Assembly (NCBI RefSeq): GCF_900108945.1
Contig: NZ_FNYE01000041.1
Coordinates: forward strand, 1 to 64,000
Length of the DNA: 64,000 nt
Source of the DNA: Paraburkholderia diazotrophica
Lineage (GTDB): Bacteria > Pseudomonadota > Gammaproteobacteria > Burkholderiales > Burkholderiaceae
Direction of reading: 5' to 3'
In this document: positions 9,726-18,064 of the stretch, one piece after another
How positions within the stretch are numbered: the first letter of the stretch is position 1
How the letters are laid out: each line of letters starts with the position of its first letter
Notes under the pieces: model-generated
Told to the model about the DNA's origin: nothing
What the model saw: the letters and a program-made list of their open reading frames with translations, nothing else
The model's database searches: none
Position numbers and translations under genes: made by a program

Positions 9726-10799
9726 ATGACTCATCTGACACTTCAGGCCGTCACCAAGCGCTTTCACAACACGTTCGCCGTCGATCATGTCGATCTGAGC
9801 GTGCCGGACGGAAAACTTGTCTGCTTTCTCGGGCCATCCGGTTGCGGCAAGACGACGTTGCTGCGAATGATTGCCGGGCTCGAAACGCCGACTTCAGGCT
9901 CGGTGATGTTTGCGGGCCGCGACCTCACCCATGTGCCGGCGAACCGGCGCGATTTCGGTATGGTGTTCCAGTCGCTTGCGTTGTTCCCGCACATGAGCGT
10001 CGCGGAAAACGTCGCGTATCCGTTGCGGTTGCGCCGTGTCGAGCGTGGCGCTCAGGCAAGACGCGTTGGCGAACTGCTCGAACTGATCCAGTTGCCGCAT
10101 ATGGCCAACCGGCCCGTTACCCAGCTCTCGGGTGGACAGCGTCAGCGCGTCGCGATTGCACGCGCCATTGCGTCATCGCCGAAATTGCTGCTGCTCGACG
10201 AGCCGCTCTCGGCGCTCGACGCGAAGCTCCGCGAAGCCATGCAGGTGGAGATCCGGATGCTGCAGCAGCGCCTGGGCATTACGACGATCATGGTCACGCA
10301 CGATCAGCGCGAAGCTATGACGATGGCAGACGAGATCGTAGTGATGGAGAAAGGTCGCATCGCCCAGGTCGGCCGGCCGCTCGATATCTACCGCGATCCC
10401 GTGAGCGAGTTCGTGGCGGACTTCATCGGGCTCGGCAACATCCTGCCTGTGACTTTCGATGGCGAGGACAGAATCGGCTTGCCGGGCGGCCGGACGATCG
10501 TCGTGCATGCCGCTTCCCGCGTGGCGCGCACAGCGGGCGATATCCGTCTGCTGATCCGGCCGGAGGACGTGTGCGTGCGGCCCATCGACGCGACGCCGGG
10601 ACCGAACGTTCTTGCCGGCAAGGTCACATTCGTGCGCGACGTCGGAGCTTCGATCGAAGCCACCATCGACTGCGACGGCTTCATGCTGACAGCGGCTACG
10701 ACGCCGCGCGAGACGCCTTCCCTTGCGGTCGGCGCGCGGGTGCTGGCGGAAATGCCGGCCCATGCCTGCCGGCTGATCGCGGCACGCACCGCGCACTGA
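9726..10799 (+). CDS. ABC transporter ATP-binding protein, PotA type
   Basis: A 357-residue ATPase. Walker A is GPSGCGKTT, the signature is LSGGQRQRVAIARA and Walker B is LLLLDEPLSALD. A C-terminal region of about 110 residues matches the TOBE domain found in PotA, UgpC and related ATPases. The start at 9726 was preferred to an ATG six bases earlier because AAGGA (9715-9719) is properly spaced only for 9726. It energises the importer formed by the three upstream genes. Confidence 0.92.
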   Translation: MTHLTLQAVTKRFHNTFAVDHVDLSVPDGKLVCFLGPSGCGKTTLLRMIAGLETPTSGSVMFAGRDLTHVPANRRDFGMVFQSLALFPHMSVAENVAYPLRLRRVERGAQARRVGELLELIQLPHMANRPVTQLSGGQRQRVAIARAIASSPKLLLLDEPLSALDAKLREAMQVEIRMLQQRLGITTIMVTHDQREAMTMADEIVVMEKGRIAQVGRPLDIYRDPVSEFVADFIGLGNILPVTFDGEDRIGLPGGRTIVVHAASRVARTAGDIRLLIRPEDVCVRPIDATPGPNVLAGKVTFVRDVGASIEATIDCDGFMLTAATTPRETPSLAVGARVLAEMPAHACRLIAARTAH

Positions 10800-10897
10800 A
10801 TCTTTTTCACTTCCTGGGCGCCACGAAGATGCAAGCCGGCATCGCCGGAGTGAACGGATATGGCGGCAGCACGACATCACGAGAGACAGGTTTCAAT

Positions 10898-11623
10898 ATG
10901 ATTTCCATCAGCAACGTATCGAAATGGTACGGTCAGTTCCAGGTGCTTGCCGATTGCAGCGCCGAAGTGAAGAAAGGCGAAGTGGTGGTGGTATGCGGTC
11001 CGTCGGGCTCGGGCAAGTCGACGCTGATCAAGACCGTCAATGGACTCGAGCCGTTCGAGGGCGGCGAGATCACGATCAACGGTGAGTCGGTCGGTGACGC
11101 AAAAACGAATCTGTCGAAACTACGCTCTAAGGTCGGCATGGTATTTCAGCATTTCGAACTGTTCCCGCATATGTCGATCACAGACAACCTGACGCTCGCG
11201 CAGGTGAAGGTGCTCGGGCGGCGGAGGGACGAGGCTGCGGACAAGGCGCTGCGGCTGCTACACCGGGTCGGCCTGCGTGCCCACGCCGACAAGTATCCCG
11301 GTCAGCTTTCCGGCGGCCAGCAGCAGCGCGTCGCGATCGCCCGCGCGCTGTCGATGGACCCGATCGCGATGCTGTTCGACGAGCCAACCTCGGCGCTCGA
11401 TCCGGAGATGATCAACGAGGTGCTCGACGTGATGGTCGAACTCGCACAGGAAGGCATGACGATGATGTGTGTGACGCACGAAATGGGCTTTGCCCGGAAG
11501 GTCGCGCACCGTGTGATATTCATGGATCACGGACGCATTGTCGAAGATGACCTGAAGGAAGCGTTTTTCGCGAATCCCAGGTCCGAGCGGGCTAGAGATT
11601 TTCTGGGCAAGATCCTGCATTAG
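10898..11623 (+). CDS. Amino acid ABC transporter ATP-binding protein, GlnQ/GltL type
   Basis: A 241-residue ATPase of the polar amino acid subfamily, with Walker A GPSGSGKST, Q-loop FQHFELFPHMS, signature LSGGQQQRVAIARAL and Walker B MLFDEPTSALDPE. The frame is open for a long way upstream, but the homologous protein starts at the Met followed by ISISNVSKWYG. It belongs to a different ABC subfamily from the PotA-type ATPase just upstream, and no polar-amino-acid permease or binding protein lies in the window. It must serve a transporter encoded elsewhere or be a relic of a former operon. Confidence 0.9.
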   Translation: MISISNVSKWYGQFQVLADCSAEVKKGEVVVVCGPSGSGKSTLIKTVNGLEPFEGGEITINGESVGDAKTNLSKLRSKVGMVFQHFELFPHMSITDNLTLAQVKVLGRRRDEAADKALRLLHRVGLRAHADKYPGQLSGGQQQRVAIARALSMDPIAMLFDEPTSALDPEMINEVLDVMVELAQEGMTMMCVTHEMGFARKVAHRVIFMDHGRIVEDDLKEAFFANPRSERARDFLGKILH

Positions 11624-11652
11624 AGGCCCCTTCGTACGGGACGGCTGCATCC

Positions 11653-12576
11653 ATGAGACGACTTCCTCCATTACACGCACTCCAGGTTTTCGAAATGGTG
11701 GCTCGACACGGCAGTTTCACGCGTGCGGCCGAGTATCTATACCTGACGCAAGGGGCCGTCAGCCGCCAGATTCTCGCGCTGGAGGACTATTACCAGTTTC
11801 CGCTGTTCATCCGTGGCCCGAAAGGACTCACGCTGACGGCTGAAGGTGAGATGCTGTTGCCGACGGTCAGGGAGAGCTTTGGGCGCATCGAGGAAGTGTC
11901 GCTGCGACTCACACGCCAGCGCACGGATGTCGCATTAAAGGTGCCGACGTGTGTCATGCGATGGATGCTGCCCAGGATCATGCGTTTTCAGCTCGAACAT
12001 CCCGACCTTCAGCTTCAGATCACGACGACCTGGCAACATGACGTCGACTTCCAGGCCGAGCCGTTCGATGCTGCCATCATCTATGGTTCATCGCCCGGTG
12101 CGGATGTTCATGCCGTACCGCTCTTCGACGAGCAGATCACACCCGTCTGCGCTCCTGAACTGCTGGGCAAAACGCCGCTCGAATGCGTTGACGATCTTGC
12201 TCAATTCACTCTACTGCATCCGACGCGCGACCATCGGGACTGGAAGTTATGGCTCGGTCATGCCGGCGCATCAGGGGTCGATGCGAACCTTGGGCCGAGT
12301 TTCGACACACTCGACCTGGCGACGAACGCGGCCATGCAGGGCTTCGGAGTGGCCATCAGTGACCGGACGCTGGTCAGCGAAGACGTGGCGGCCAGGCGCC
12401 TCGTCATGCCGTTCGATACCTTTGTCGAGACAGGGTCGCGCTACTATCTTGCGTATCCTGACTGTGTTGCCGGTCAGCCAAAGATGAAGATCCTGAGCGA
12501 GTGGATCGCCGTGAACCGGGCGCAACCGGCGCATCCAGTTGACGTAGCCGCTTCTCGCGGGGACGCTCACGCCTGA
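11653..12576 (+). CDS. LysR-family transcriptional regulator, GcvA-like
   Basis: A 307-residue regulator. The N-terminal winged helix-turn-helix is clear (LHALQVFEMVARHGSFTRAA, then LTQGAVSRQILALE). An effector-binding domain follows, with the QITTTW... and FDAAIIYG patterns common in GcvA/AmpR-like members. It lies 29 bases after the GlnQ-type ATPase gene on the same strand, so it is probably the local regulator of the decarboxylase, dehydrogenase and ABC cluster; LysR genes are more often divergent from their targets. The effector is unknown, possibly arginine-derived. Confidence 0.88.
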   Translation: MRRLPPLHALQVFEMVARHGSFTRAAEYLYLTQGAVSRQILALEDYYQFPLFIRGPKGLTLTAEGEMLLPTVRESFGRIEEVSLRLTRQRTDVALKVPTCVMRWMLPRIMRFQLEHPDLQLQITTTWQHDVDFQAEPFDAAIIYGSSPGADVHAVPLFDEQITPVCAPELLGKTPLECVDDLAQFTLLHPTRDHRDWKLWLGHAGASGVDANLGPSFDTLDLATNAAMQGFGVAISDRTLVSEDVAARRLVMPFDTFVETGSRYYLAYPDCVAGQPKMKILSEWIAVNRAQPAHPVDVAASRGDAHA

Positions 12577-12772
12577 AGTGACGGCAAGGAGCGACGGCAC
12601 GCGAGTCGCGTCGTGCCATGGCCGTGCGACGCGTTTCGATGCTGTTCACCTCCGCAGGATGAGACGCAGTCGCCGTTCCTTCTGTTTGAGCGCCTCCTGC
12701 GCGCTTTTTCTCATCGTGTTGTCTCGCGCGATCCGTTCATATTGGCAACGCGTGCCGTCGCTCCGCCGCAGG

Positions 12773-13462
12773 CTATGCGGTATGGTCACCGAGCACGATT
12801 TTATGAATGTTCCCGGCGTACACCCATTCGCGGGCCTGGCGCTCAATGCAATCCATGAAAGCCGGGGGACCACTGCAGTAAATCTGGGTGTTGGCATGAG
12901 TTGGACTCATTGCGTGAGAACTCTTCTGCGCGAATAGATCGTCGGACAAGCCGAAATAATGATTGACCTCACCATGACGTCGCAGCGCGTGAAGCTCTTC
13001 CCGTAGAACTGCGCGGTCGGCCGATCGCGCGAAGTTGTGCACCTCGAACCTTTGCCCCGTCGATGCAAGCCGCTTTGCGATTCCCGCGATCGGTGCTGCG
13101 CCTAGCCCACCAGCAAAGAGGATGGATCGCACACGTTCGTCCACAATCGTTGGCGGGCTTTCGGGGATGCCGACAAATACTTCGTCTCGTTCATTCAACG
13201 GAAAATCGGACCGCAAATTATTCGGTCTGCCATCGCCTCCTTGTCTCGTGCCGACCACGTAACCATCGGACAGGAACGAGAACCGGAGCAGAGGATAAAT
13301 CCTTTCCTTGCCGCCTGCGCTATTCAGACAGAGGGTGACGCGGGACCCATCGTCGAATGGCGGAAGCACCGATTTATGCGTTGGTCGAAGTTCAACGGCA
13401 TGGTATCCCTCAGCAATCTGCCATTTCCGGCTTACGATGACCGGAATCAGGTTGTCGTGCAT
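12773..13462 (-). CDS. Ferredoxin-reductase-type oxidoreductase lacking the C-terminal 2Fe-2S domain
   Basis: A 229-residue protein similar to the flavin- and NAD-binding halves of VanB/phthalate dioxygenase reductase. The NAD-site glycine motif is seen as FAGGLGAAPIAGIAKRL (about 118-134), and the CSGPPAFMD segment near residue 200 is the usual end of the NAD domain. Family members are about 315-320 residues and finish with a plant-type ferredoxin domain carrying C-x4-C-x2-C. Here the frame stops after GDHTA, and I found no iron-sulfur domain in the other frames of the following 130 bases. The start at 13462 has GGAGAAG a few bases upstream. It could be a truncated relic or a stand-alone flavoreductase; no oxygenase partner lies nearby. 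Confidence 0.6.
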   Translation of the reverse strand: MHDNLIPVIVSRKWQIAEGYHAVELRPTHKSVLPPFDDGSRVTLCLNSAGGKERIYPLLRFSFLSDGYVVGTRQGGDGRPNNLRSDFPLNERDEVFVGIPESPPTIVDERVRSILFAGGLGAAPIAGIAKRLASTGQRFEVHNFARSADRAVLREELHALRRHGEVNHYFGLSDDLFAQKSSHAMSPTHANTQIYCSGPPAFMDCIERQAREWVYAGNIHKIVLGDHTA

Positions 13463-13689
13463 GTCTTCTCCGATAGGGCTGGCATCTTCCGCAATCGGAA
13501 GGCATGCCAGTGTATGGATCGCAGAAAATGGCCGACCCGGCAACTATTGGAAGGGCGGCTATGGTCGAGAGTAGGGCGGACGGAAGTCGCCAGCAAGCCG
13601 CCGTAGTGGAATATCGCTCATGCGGATGCGCTAATAGTGGTTCATGCTGCTCTGCGCAGCGGCGTGTTCTCATACGTTCCATCAGTACG

Positions 13690-13845
13690 CGCTCGCCCGC
13701 ATTGGGCGACGGAAACGACAGAACCACCTCGGACAATGGTGCGCCCGGTTCGTGCAGGCACCACCATGCGCACGACTATGCGGCTTTCGTCACTGATCCA
13801 GACGGGCACAACATCGAAGTGGTTTGCCACGAACCCTATGCTTAG
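13690..13845 (+). pseudogene. Glyoxalase/VOC-family C-terminal remnant
   Basis: The end of an open frame reads DNGAPG...HHAHDYAAFVTDPDGHNIEVVCHEPYA. That is the C-terminus of a VOC (glyoxalase/bleomycin resistance) protein, in which DPDGHNIE carries the metal-binding Glu. The upstream part of the frame has no VOC character and no credible start, so the N-terminal half is lost or frameshifted. Confidence 0.6.
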
Positions 13846-14025
13846 CCTTCCATCGAGGAGCCCCTCATGTCAAACGGTCAGGCTGATCTCTCGGTCACGA
13901 GGCGATACATCGCTTGATGACGGGCACCGGGTTGAAGAAATGGATGCCGATCAACCGTTGCCGGACGCGCAGATACCTACTCAGGGCGGTAATCGAATCT
14001 ACGATGGGTGCTTGGGGCACGCGAG

Positions 14026-14270
14026 ATGGACCACTGGCGAACGGCTTATTTCGGAATCCGGCAGGTGCCGCGCGAACTCAGCGAATTCGAACTCGACCGT
14101 TTTTCACGTTCTCCAGACGCGAACTAGCCAACATCGATTCTCGCCGCTCTGATTTCTACCGGCTGGCCATGGCATTGCATGTCAGGTTCATACGGATGAC
14201 AGGCCGGACACTCGACTCATACAAGCTGATTCCAACGACGCTAGCGCTCACGCCACTGTGCTTCTTTTGA
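14026..14270 (+). pseudogene. Tn3-family transposase, N-terminal (DUF4158) remnant
   Basis: From ATG 14026 the frame reads MDHWRTAYFGIRQVPRELSEFELDRF, then hits a stop. A shift of one base at the T run near 14098-14102 restores FFTFSRRELANIDSRR...LAMALHVRFIRMTGRTLDSYKLIP. This is the start of Tn3-type TnpA proteins. The match ends near 14255 and the rest of the roughly 1000-residue transposase is absent. No 38-bp terminal repeats were recognised. Confidence 0.6.
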
Positions 14271-14375
14271 AACATCCATTTCGTATTTGGCCACCGTATG
14301 TCTGAGCGCGGTCGGAGATCACGCCAACAGACATGTGACAATGACTACCGTCAACTGTGTTTGCAAGGAGCGCTG

Positions 14376-14964
14376 ATGGCCGAGAACACCTGCGTTCGAT
14401 GCGGAGCAATCCCGCCATCGCACGACGTTGTCAGCGTTGCTTCGGCGGACGGCAGCTTCCGGTTGCTCTGCAGCCGCTGTTTTAACACCGAGATGGCGGA
14501 TCTTGCCGAGGTTCACGCCTTCGAACATCCGGAGTTCACGCCCGTGCGGCTGTCCGATGCGGATGGCGTCGTACACGAGTTCCATTTCCGCAGTCTGCTG
14601 TTCGGCGATCAGCTTTCACTGGAAGCGTTCGAGCCGGTTCCCGGTGACGACGACTATGCAGGCTTCCGTTTCCAGGTTCTCGGCGATCCGCGGTCGGACC
14701 CGTTTGAGCTGTTGGGCAATCTGGTCCAGAAGATGAAGCGTGCCCTGGCAGTCAAACATCTGGTCGAGGATGCGGGCCATCTCGTGGTAGCCGAAACGAC
14801 CGTTCGTGGACGAATCGAGTGGGACGGCAACGAGAGAGACCGGCTGCCATGTGTAGTCATTTGATGGCAGGCGTGTCGACTGGTCCGACTTTGGGGCAAT
14901 GTTAATTGCGTTCGAAGGTTGGCAGTTCCGGATTGACCTCGTGGATCCGGGTGACGAGGCGTGA
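14376..14964 (+). pseudogene. Zinc-ribbon protein of unknown function, broken by one frameshift
   Basis: The uninterrupted frame from ATG 14376 (AAGGAG at 14365-14370) gives 162 residues ending at 14864. It has C-x2-C (TCVRCG) and a second C-x2-C (CSRCF) near residues 6-35, which form a small zinc ribbon, and a second domain after residue 55. Removing one T near 14861-14862 extends the protein naturally by about 34 residues (DGRRVDWSDFG, then FEGWQFRIDLVDPGDEA) to a TGA at 14964. That segment looks like the true C-terminus. The lesion is a single base in a TTT run, so it may be a real recent mutation or a sequencing error. I believe paired DUFs of the DUF7685/DUF7713 kind describe this family, but I am not certain. 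Confidence 0.6.
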
Positions 14965-14992
14965 GTCCGACGGACCATGGCCGACTGGCCGC

Positions 14993-15292
14993 CTAATAAT
15001 AGTCATCGTCCCGCTGATGCCGGACGGCCAGGATAGTAACGGTCGTCGCGTCGTCGATCTCGAACAGGACAACATAGCCGGAAGAACCGAATGGGACGAT
15101 CAGTTCGCGAAGGAAGGGATTGTTGGCGTCGGCCTTCCTGCAGGTGAAGGGAAACTCCTCGAGAATTTCGGTCGACTTGCGCAATGCCTCCAATGCGCGC
15201 TCGGCTGCCGCCACGTCACGGTCGAGCAGAAACTCATAGAGTCGCAGCAGATCGCGTCGTGCGCCGCCCGTATAACGGACCCGGAATGTCAC
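14993..15292 (-). CDS. ParE/RelE-type toxin
   Basis: A 99-residue protein of the RelE/ParE superfamily: basic N-terminal strand (MTFRVRYTGGARRDL), a helical pair with LLDRDVAAAERALEALRK, then the ...FPFTCRKAD...LRELIVPFGSSGYVVLFEID...VTILAVRHQRDDDYY beta sheet. ParE members poison gyrase and RelE members cut ribosome-bound mRNA; the fold does not settle which applies. Its ATG overlaps the antitoxin stop by four bases, the normal coupling for such pairs. Confidence 0.85.
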   Translation of the reverse strand: MTFRVRYTGGARRDLLRLYEFLLDRDVAAAERALEALRKSTEILEEFPFTCRKADANNPFLRELIVPFGSSGYVVLFEIDDATTVTILAVRHQRDDDYY

Positions 15293-15564
15293 GGTTTATT
15301 TCTCGCCCGTTTCGCTGTCCGGAGCATGCCCTCAAGCTCGGCATGCACGTCGCCAGCCTCGTAATATTCTCCGGTCTCACGGGCCTCGTTGCGAGCGGCG
15401 AGCCCGCGCGCAATGAATTCCCGCTGAAGTTTTCGCTGCGCGATGCTTGCGCGGAGCGAAGCCTCCATGAACGACGACAGGCTTTCGTTTTCATGCAGGA
15501 CTTCTTCCGCCGCCCGCCGCAGCTCCGGCTCGACGCGCAATGCCGGGATCGTAGCCGTCTTCAT
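15289..15564 (-). CDS. Antitoxin, ribbon-helix-helix type
   Basis: A 91-residue protein. The start at 15564 has GGAGG 7 bases upstream and gives MKTATIPALRVEPELRRAAEEVL, a ribbon strand followed by helices as in CopG/ParD-type DNA-binding antitoxins. The C-terminal half is charged (REFIARGLAARNEARETGEYYEAGDVHAELEGM), as expected for the toxin-neutralising tail. The gene lies directly upstream of and overlaps the toxin gene. A perfect palindrome just upstream is the likely autoregulatory operator. Confidence 0.85.
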   Translation of the reverse strand: MKTATIPALRVEPELRRAAEEVLHENESLSSFMEASLRASIAQRKLQREFIARGLAARNEARETGEYYEAGDVHAELEGMLRTAKRARNKP

Positions 15565-15575
15565 GATAGACCTCC

Positions 15576-15597
15576 ATGTATCGCTTTTGCGATACAT
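15576..15597. promoter_or_regulatory. Operator palindrome of the toxin-antitoxin operon
   Basis: ATGTATCGC-TTTT-GCGATACAT is a perfect 9+4+9 inverted repeat ending 11 bases before the antitoxin start and touching its ribosome binding site. Antitoxins of this class repress their own operon at such sites. A TAAAAT just upstream on the minus strand could be the -10 element. Confidence 0.75.
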
Positions 15598-15867
15598 TTT
15601 ACCATCGTTCGCGTGAAAAACTGGCAGCGCGACCGGGCTGCGGATTCTCGACCTCTGAAGCCGTCGCGGGTCTGGTGGCGGCTCCAACGACGATTGAAAG
15701 GTGGGCGCCTGATTATTTCTCGCATACCGGTCCTCGAGAAACCGACCCTATGTGGGGGGCTCGAATGACCGCAGCGGCTGAGATGCCTGGACGGGATGTC
15801 TGGCAGGTTTCGTTGAGGTTTGTTGGACGCCTGACATTACACGTAACCGTGCACTAATGGCGCGGGC

Positions 15868-15885
15868 ATTGGACCAAGGTCGCAT
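15868..15885. promoter_or_regulatory. DosR-box-like palindrome, copy 1 (upstream of ldhA)
   Basis: ATTGGAC-CAAG-GTCGCAT: the left arm is perfect and the right arm keeps GTC..AT. The site is about 150 bases before the D-lactate dehydrogenase start, in a 468-base gene-free stretch. It matches the three other copies at 25407, 30555 and 32541. NarL/FixJ-type response regulators such as DosR bind palindromes of this layout. Confidence 0.5.
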
Positions 15886-16033
15886 TTCATCCCGCGCGCG
15901 CATGATGTAGTCTTTCCAGTGACCACCCTCTGCCCTTAAATTCCGACGACAGTCTCACGCTGCCTGTGCACGGGCGTGACGCGCGCCGTGGTTCTGGCTT
16001 TTATCGCGATTATCCGGAGATGGGAGGCACGCC

Positions 16034-17029
16034 ATGGAGATCGCCATTTTCAGCTCGACGCCCTATGAGCGCCGCTACCTCGACGAGGCCAACGCGAATC
16101 GACATCACAGGCTGAATTTCTTCGAAATGCCGCTGACGGCCGAGTCAGCAGGTCTTGCAACCGGCCATCCCGCTGTCTGCATTTTCGTCAACGATCGCGC
16201 GGACGCCCAGGTGCTGGAGGCCCTCCAGCAAGGCGGCACGCGGCTGGTGGCGCTGCGCTGCACCGGCTTCAACAACGTCGATCTGGAGGCGGCGGCCCGA
16301 CTCGGGATGAAAGTCGTTCGCGTGGTCGACTACTCGCCGAACTCCGTCGCGGAACATGCGGTGGCGCTCCTGCTCGCGATCAACCGGAAAATCCATCGCG
16401 CGTACAACCGGACGCGGGATTCGAATTTTTCGCTCGACGGCCTGATCGGTTTCGACCTGACGGGCAAGACGGTCGCTGTGGTCGGCACCGGCAAGATCGG
16501 CCGTGTGTTCGGGAAGATCATGCTCGGCTTCGGCTGTGAAGTGATCGGCTACGATCCGATGCCGTCGCGAGAGTTCGAGGCGCTGGGCGCGCGTTACGCG
16601 GCCCCCGGTGAGATTGGGGAGAGAGCGGACGTCATTTCGCTGCACTGTCCGCTGACGCCAGCGACGCACCACATCATCAACGCTGAAACGCTGTCGCGCG
16701 CCAAGCCGGGCGCGCTGCTGATCAACACGAGCCGCGGCGCGCTGATCGATACGGAGGCCGTCATCGAAGCCCTCAAATCAGGTCAGCTGGGCGGCCTCGC
16801 GATCGACGTCTACGAGCAGGAGGCAAACCTGTTCTTCAGGGATCTATCGAGCGTCGTGATTGCGGACGACCTCATCCAGCGGCTGGTCTCCTTCCCGAAT
16901 GTAATCGTGACGGGGCACCAGGCGTTCCTGACGCGGGAAGCGCTGACCACGATCTGCGAAACGACGCTGCAAAGCGCAACGGCATTCGAGCAAGGACAGA
17001 CGCTCGAAAACGAAATCAAGGCCCCGTGA
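16034..17029 (+). CDS. ldhA: D-lactate dehydrogenase, fermentative LdhA type
   Basis: A 331-residue D-2-hydroxyacid dehydrogenase; the pattern follows E. coli LdhA along its whole length (about 329 residues). It reduces pyruvate to D-lactate and regenerates NAD+ in the cytoplasm. Seen: CIFVNDRAD, the LRCTGFNNVDL segment, the NAD-binding GTGKIG near residue 151, the catalytic Arg in NTSRGALID (about 234), the Glu of the DVYEQE region and the catalytic His in TGHQAF (about 295). GGGAGG precedes the ATG. The DosR-like palindrome 150 bases upstream and the phosphoketolase and glycogen genes downstream suggest use under oxygen limitation. Confidence 0.9.
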   Translation: MEIAIFSSTPYERRYLDEANANRHHRLNFFEMPLTAESAGLATGHPAVCIFVNDRADAQVLEALQQGGTRLVALRCTGFNNVDLEAAARLGMKVVRVVDYSPNSVAEHAVALLLAINRKIHRAYNRTRDSNFSLDGLIGFDLTGKTVAVVGTGKIGRVFGKIMLGFGCEVIGYDPMPSREFEALGARYAAPGEIGERADVISLHCPLTPATHHIINAETLSRAKPGALLINTSRGALIDTEAVIEALKSGQLGGLAIDVYEQEANLFFRDLSSVVIADDLIQRLVSFPNVIVTGHQAFLTREALTTICETTLQSATAFEQGQTLENEIKAP

Positions 17030-17127
17030 CTCACGCCTGCCGATATGCGGCGGCGCATTCATCAGATTGGAAGCCGATTCGGCCAGGTGGCGCGTTCATT
17101 CGAATGGAAGCAGAGGAGACTCCTTTC

Positions 17128-17946
17128 ATGCGTGGATACTGCGGATGCATCGCCGCCCTGACGTTCGTCGCAACGTTCGCGCAGGCGTCGGACGCTGCGC
17201 CGACGCGAAGCGATGCGGGCGATCACTGGCAGTTCGCCGTGGCGCCATACCTGTGGCTGCCATCCGTGGACGGCACGATGCGCTTCTCGCTGCCGGGCGG
17301 CGGCGCCGATGCTTCCACGGGTCCATACGATTATCTGCAGAACCTCAAATTCGCTTTCATGATTCAGGGCGAAGCGCGCAAGGGCGACTGGAGTTTCTTC
17401 GCGGACGGGATCTATCTGAACTTCGGGCGCCACGAGAGTGCGGTCAATGCGACGAACGGCCTGTTCGGACCGCGCGAAACGCAGCAGAGCGTCGAAACGA
17501 GCTTTCGAGGCACGCTGGTCGAGATCGGTGGCGGGCGCACGATGATGCGGCAGTCGTGGGGTTACGTCGATGCGATCGTGGGGATGCGCTATCTTGGCGC
17601 GAAGGGCACGCTCGACGCGACAGCCTTCTCAACCACTAGCGCGGGCGTGGGCGCGAACCCGCAAGTAGACGTATCGCAGGTGCAGAACATTTTCGACGGC
17701 TTCGCGGGCGTGCGGGGACGTGTGTCGATCACGGGCGACGACGGCTGGTACGTGCCGTTCTATCTCGACCTCGGCGCCGGAACGTCGAAGTTCACATGGC
17801 AGGCGATGACAGGGCTCGGCTACGCGCTGAAGTGGGGTGACATCAGTCTGACGTATCGGTATCTCGCCTTCTACGGCTCGGGTGATCAGCTCGTGCAGAC
17901 GCTGCGCTTCAGCGGTCCTAGCCTGAATGTAATCTTCAGGTTCTGA
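17128..17946 (+). CDS. Outer-membrane beta-barrel protein of unknown function
   Basis: A 272-residue exported protein. The start at 17128 has GAGGAG 9 bases upstream and gives a Sec signal peptide (MRGYCGCIAALTFVATFAQASDA). The mature part alternates polar and hydrophobic residues, opens with WQFAVAPYLWLPSVDGTM and ends in Phe (LNVIFRF), as barrel proteins do for Bam-dependent insertion. The ladder of GYVDAIVGMRYLG, FAGVRGRVSI, WYVPFYLDLGAG and ISLTYRYLAFYG repeats suggests roughly 8-10 strands. No specific substrate can be named. It lies 98 bases after ldhA on the same strand and may be cotranscribed. Confidence 0.75.
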   Translation: MRGYCGCIAALTFVATFAQASDAAPTRSDAGDHWQFAVAPYLWLPSVDGTMRFSLPGGGADASTGPYDYLQNLKFAFMIQGEARKGDWSFFADGIYLNFGRHESAVNATNGLFGPRETQQSVETSFRGTLVEIGGGRTMMRQSWGYVDAIVGMRYLGAKGTLDATAFSTTSAGVGANPQVDVSQVQNIFDGFAGVRGRVSITGDDGWYVPFYLDLGAGTSKFTWQAMTGLGYALKWGDISLTYRYLAFYGSGDQLVQTLRFSGPSLNVIFRF

Positions 17947-18064
17947 ATGCGGGGCGTCTGGACAGTTGGTGCCGCGCACAACGAATCGACGGATGAACGC
18001 GCCATACATGACGAAAATATGACCGTTTGTACGTCGACTTGAAATGCACGCGCGGTAACGTATT

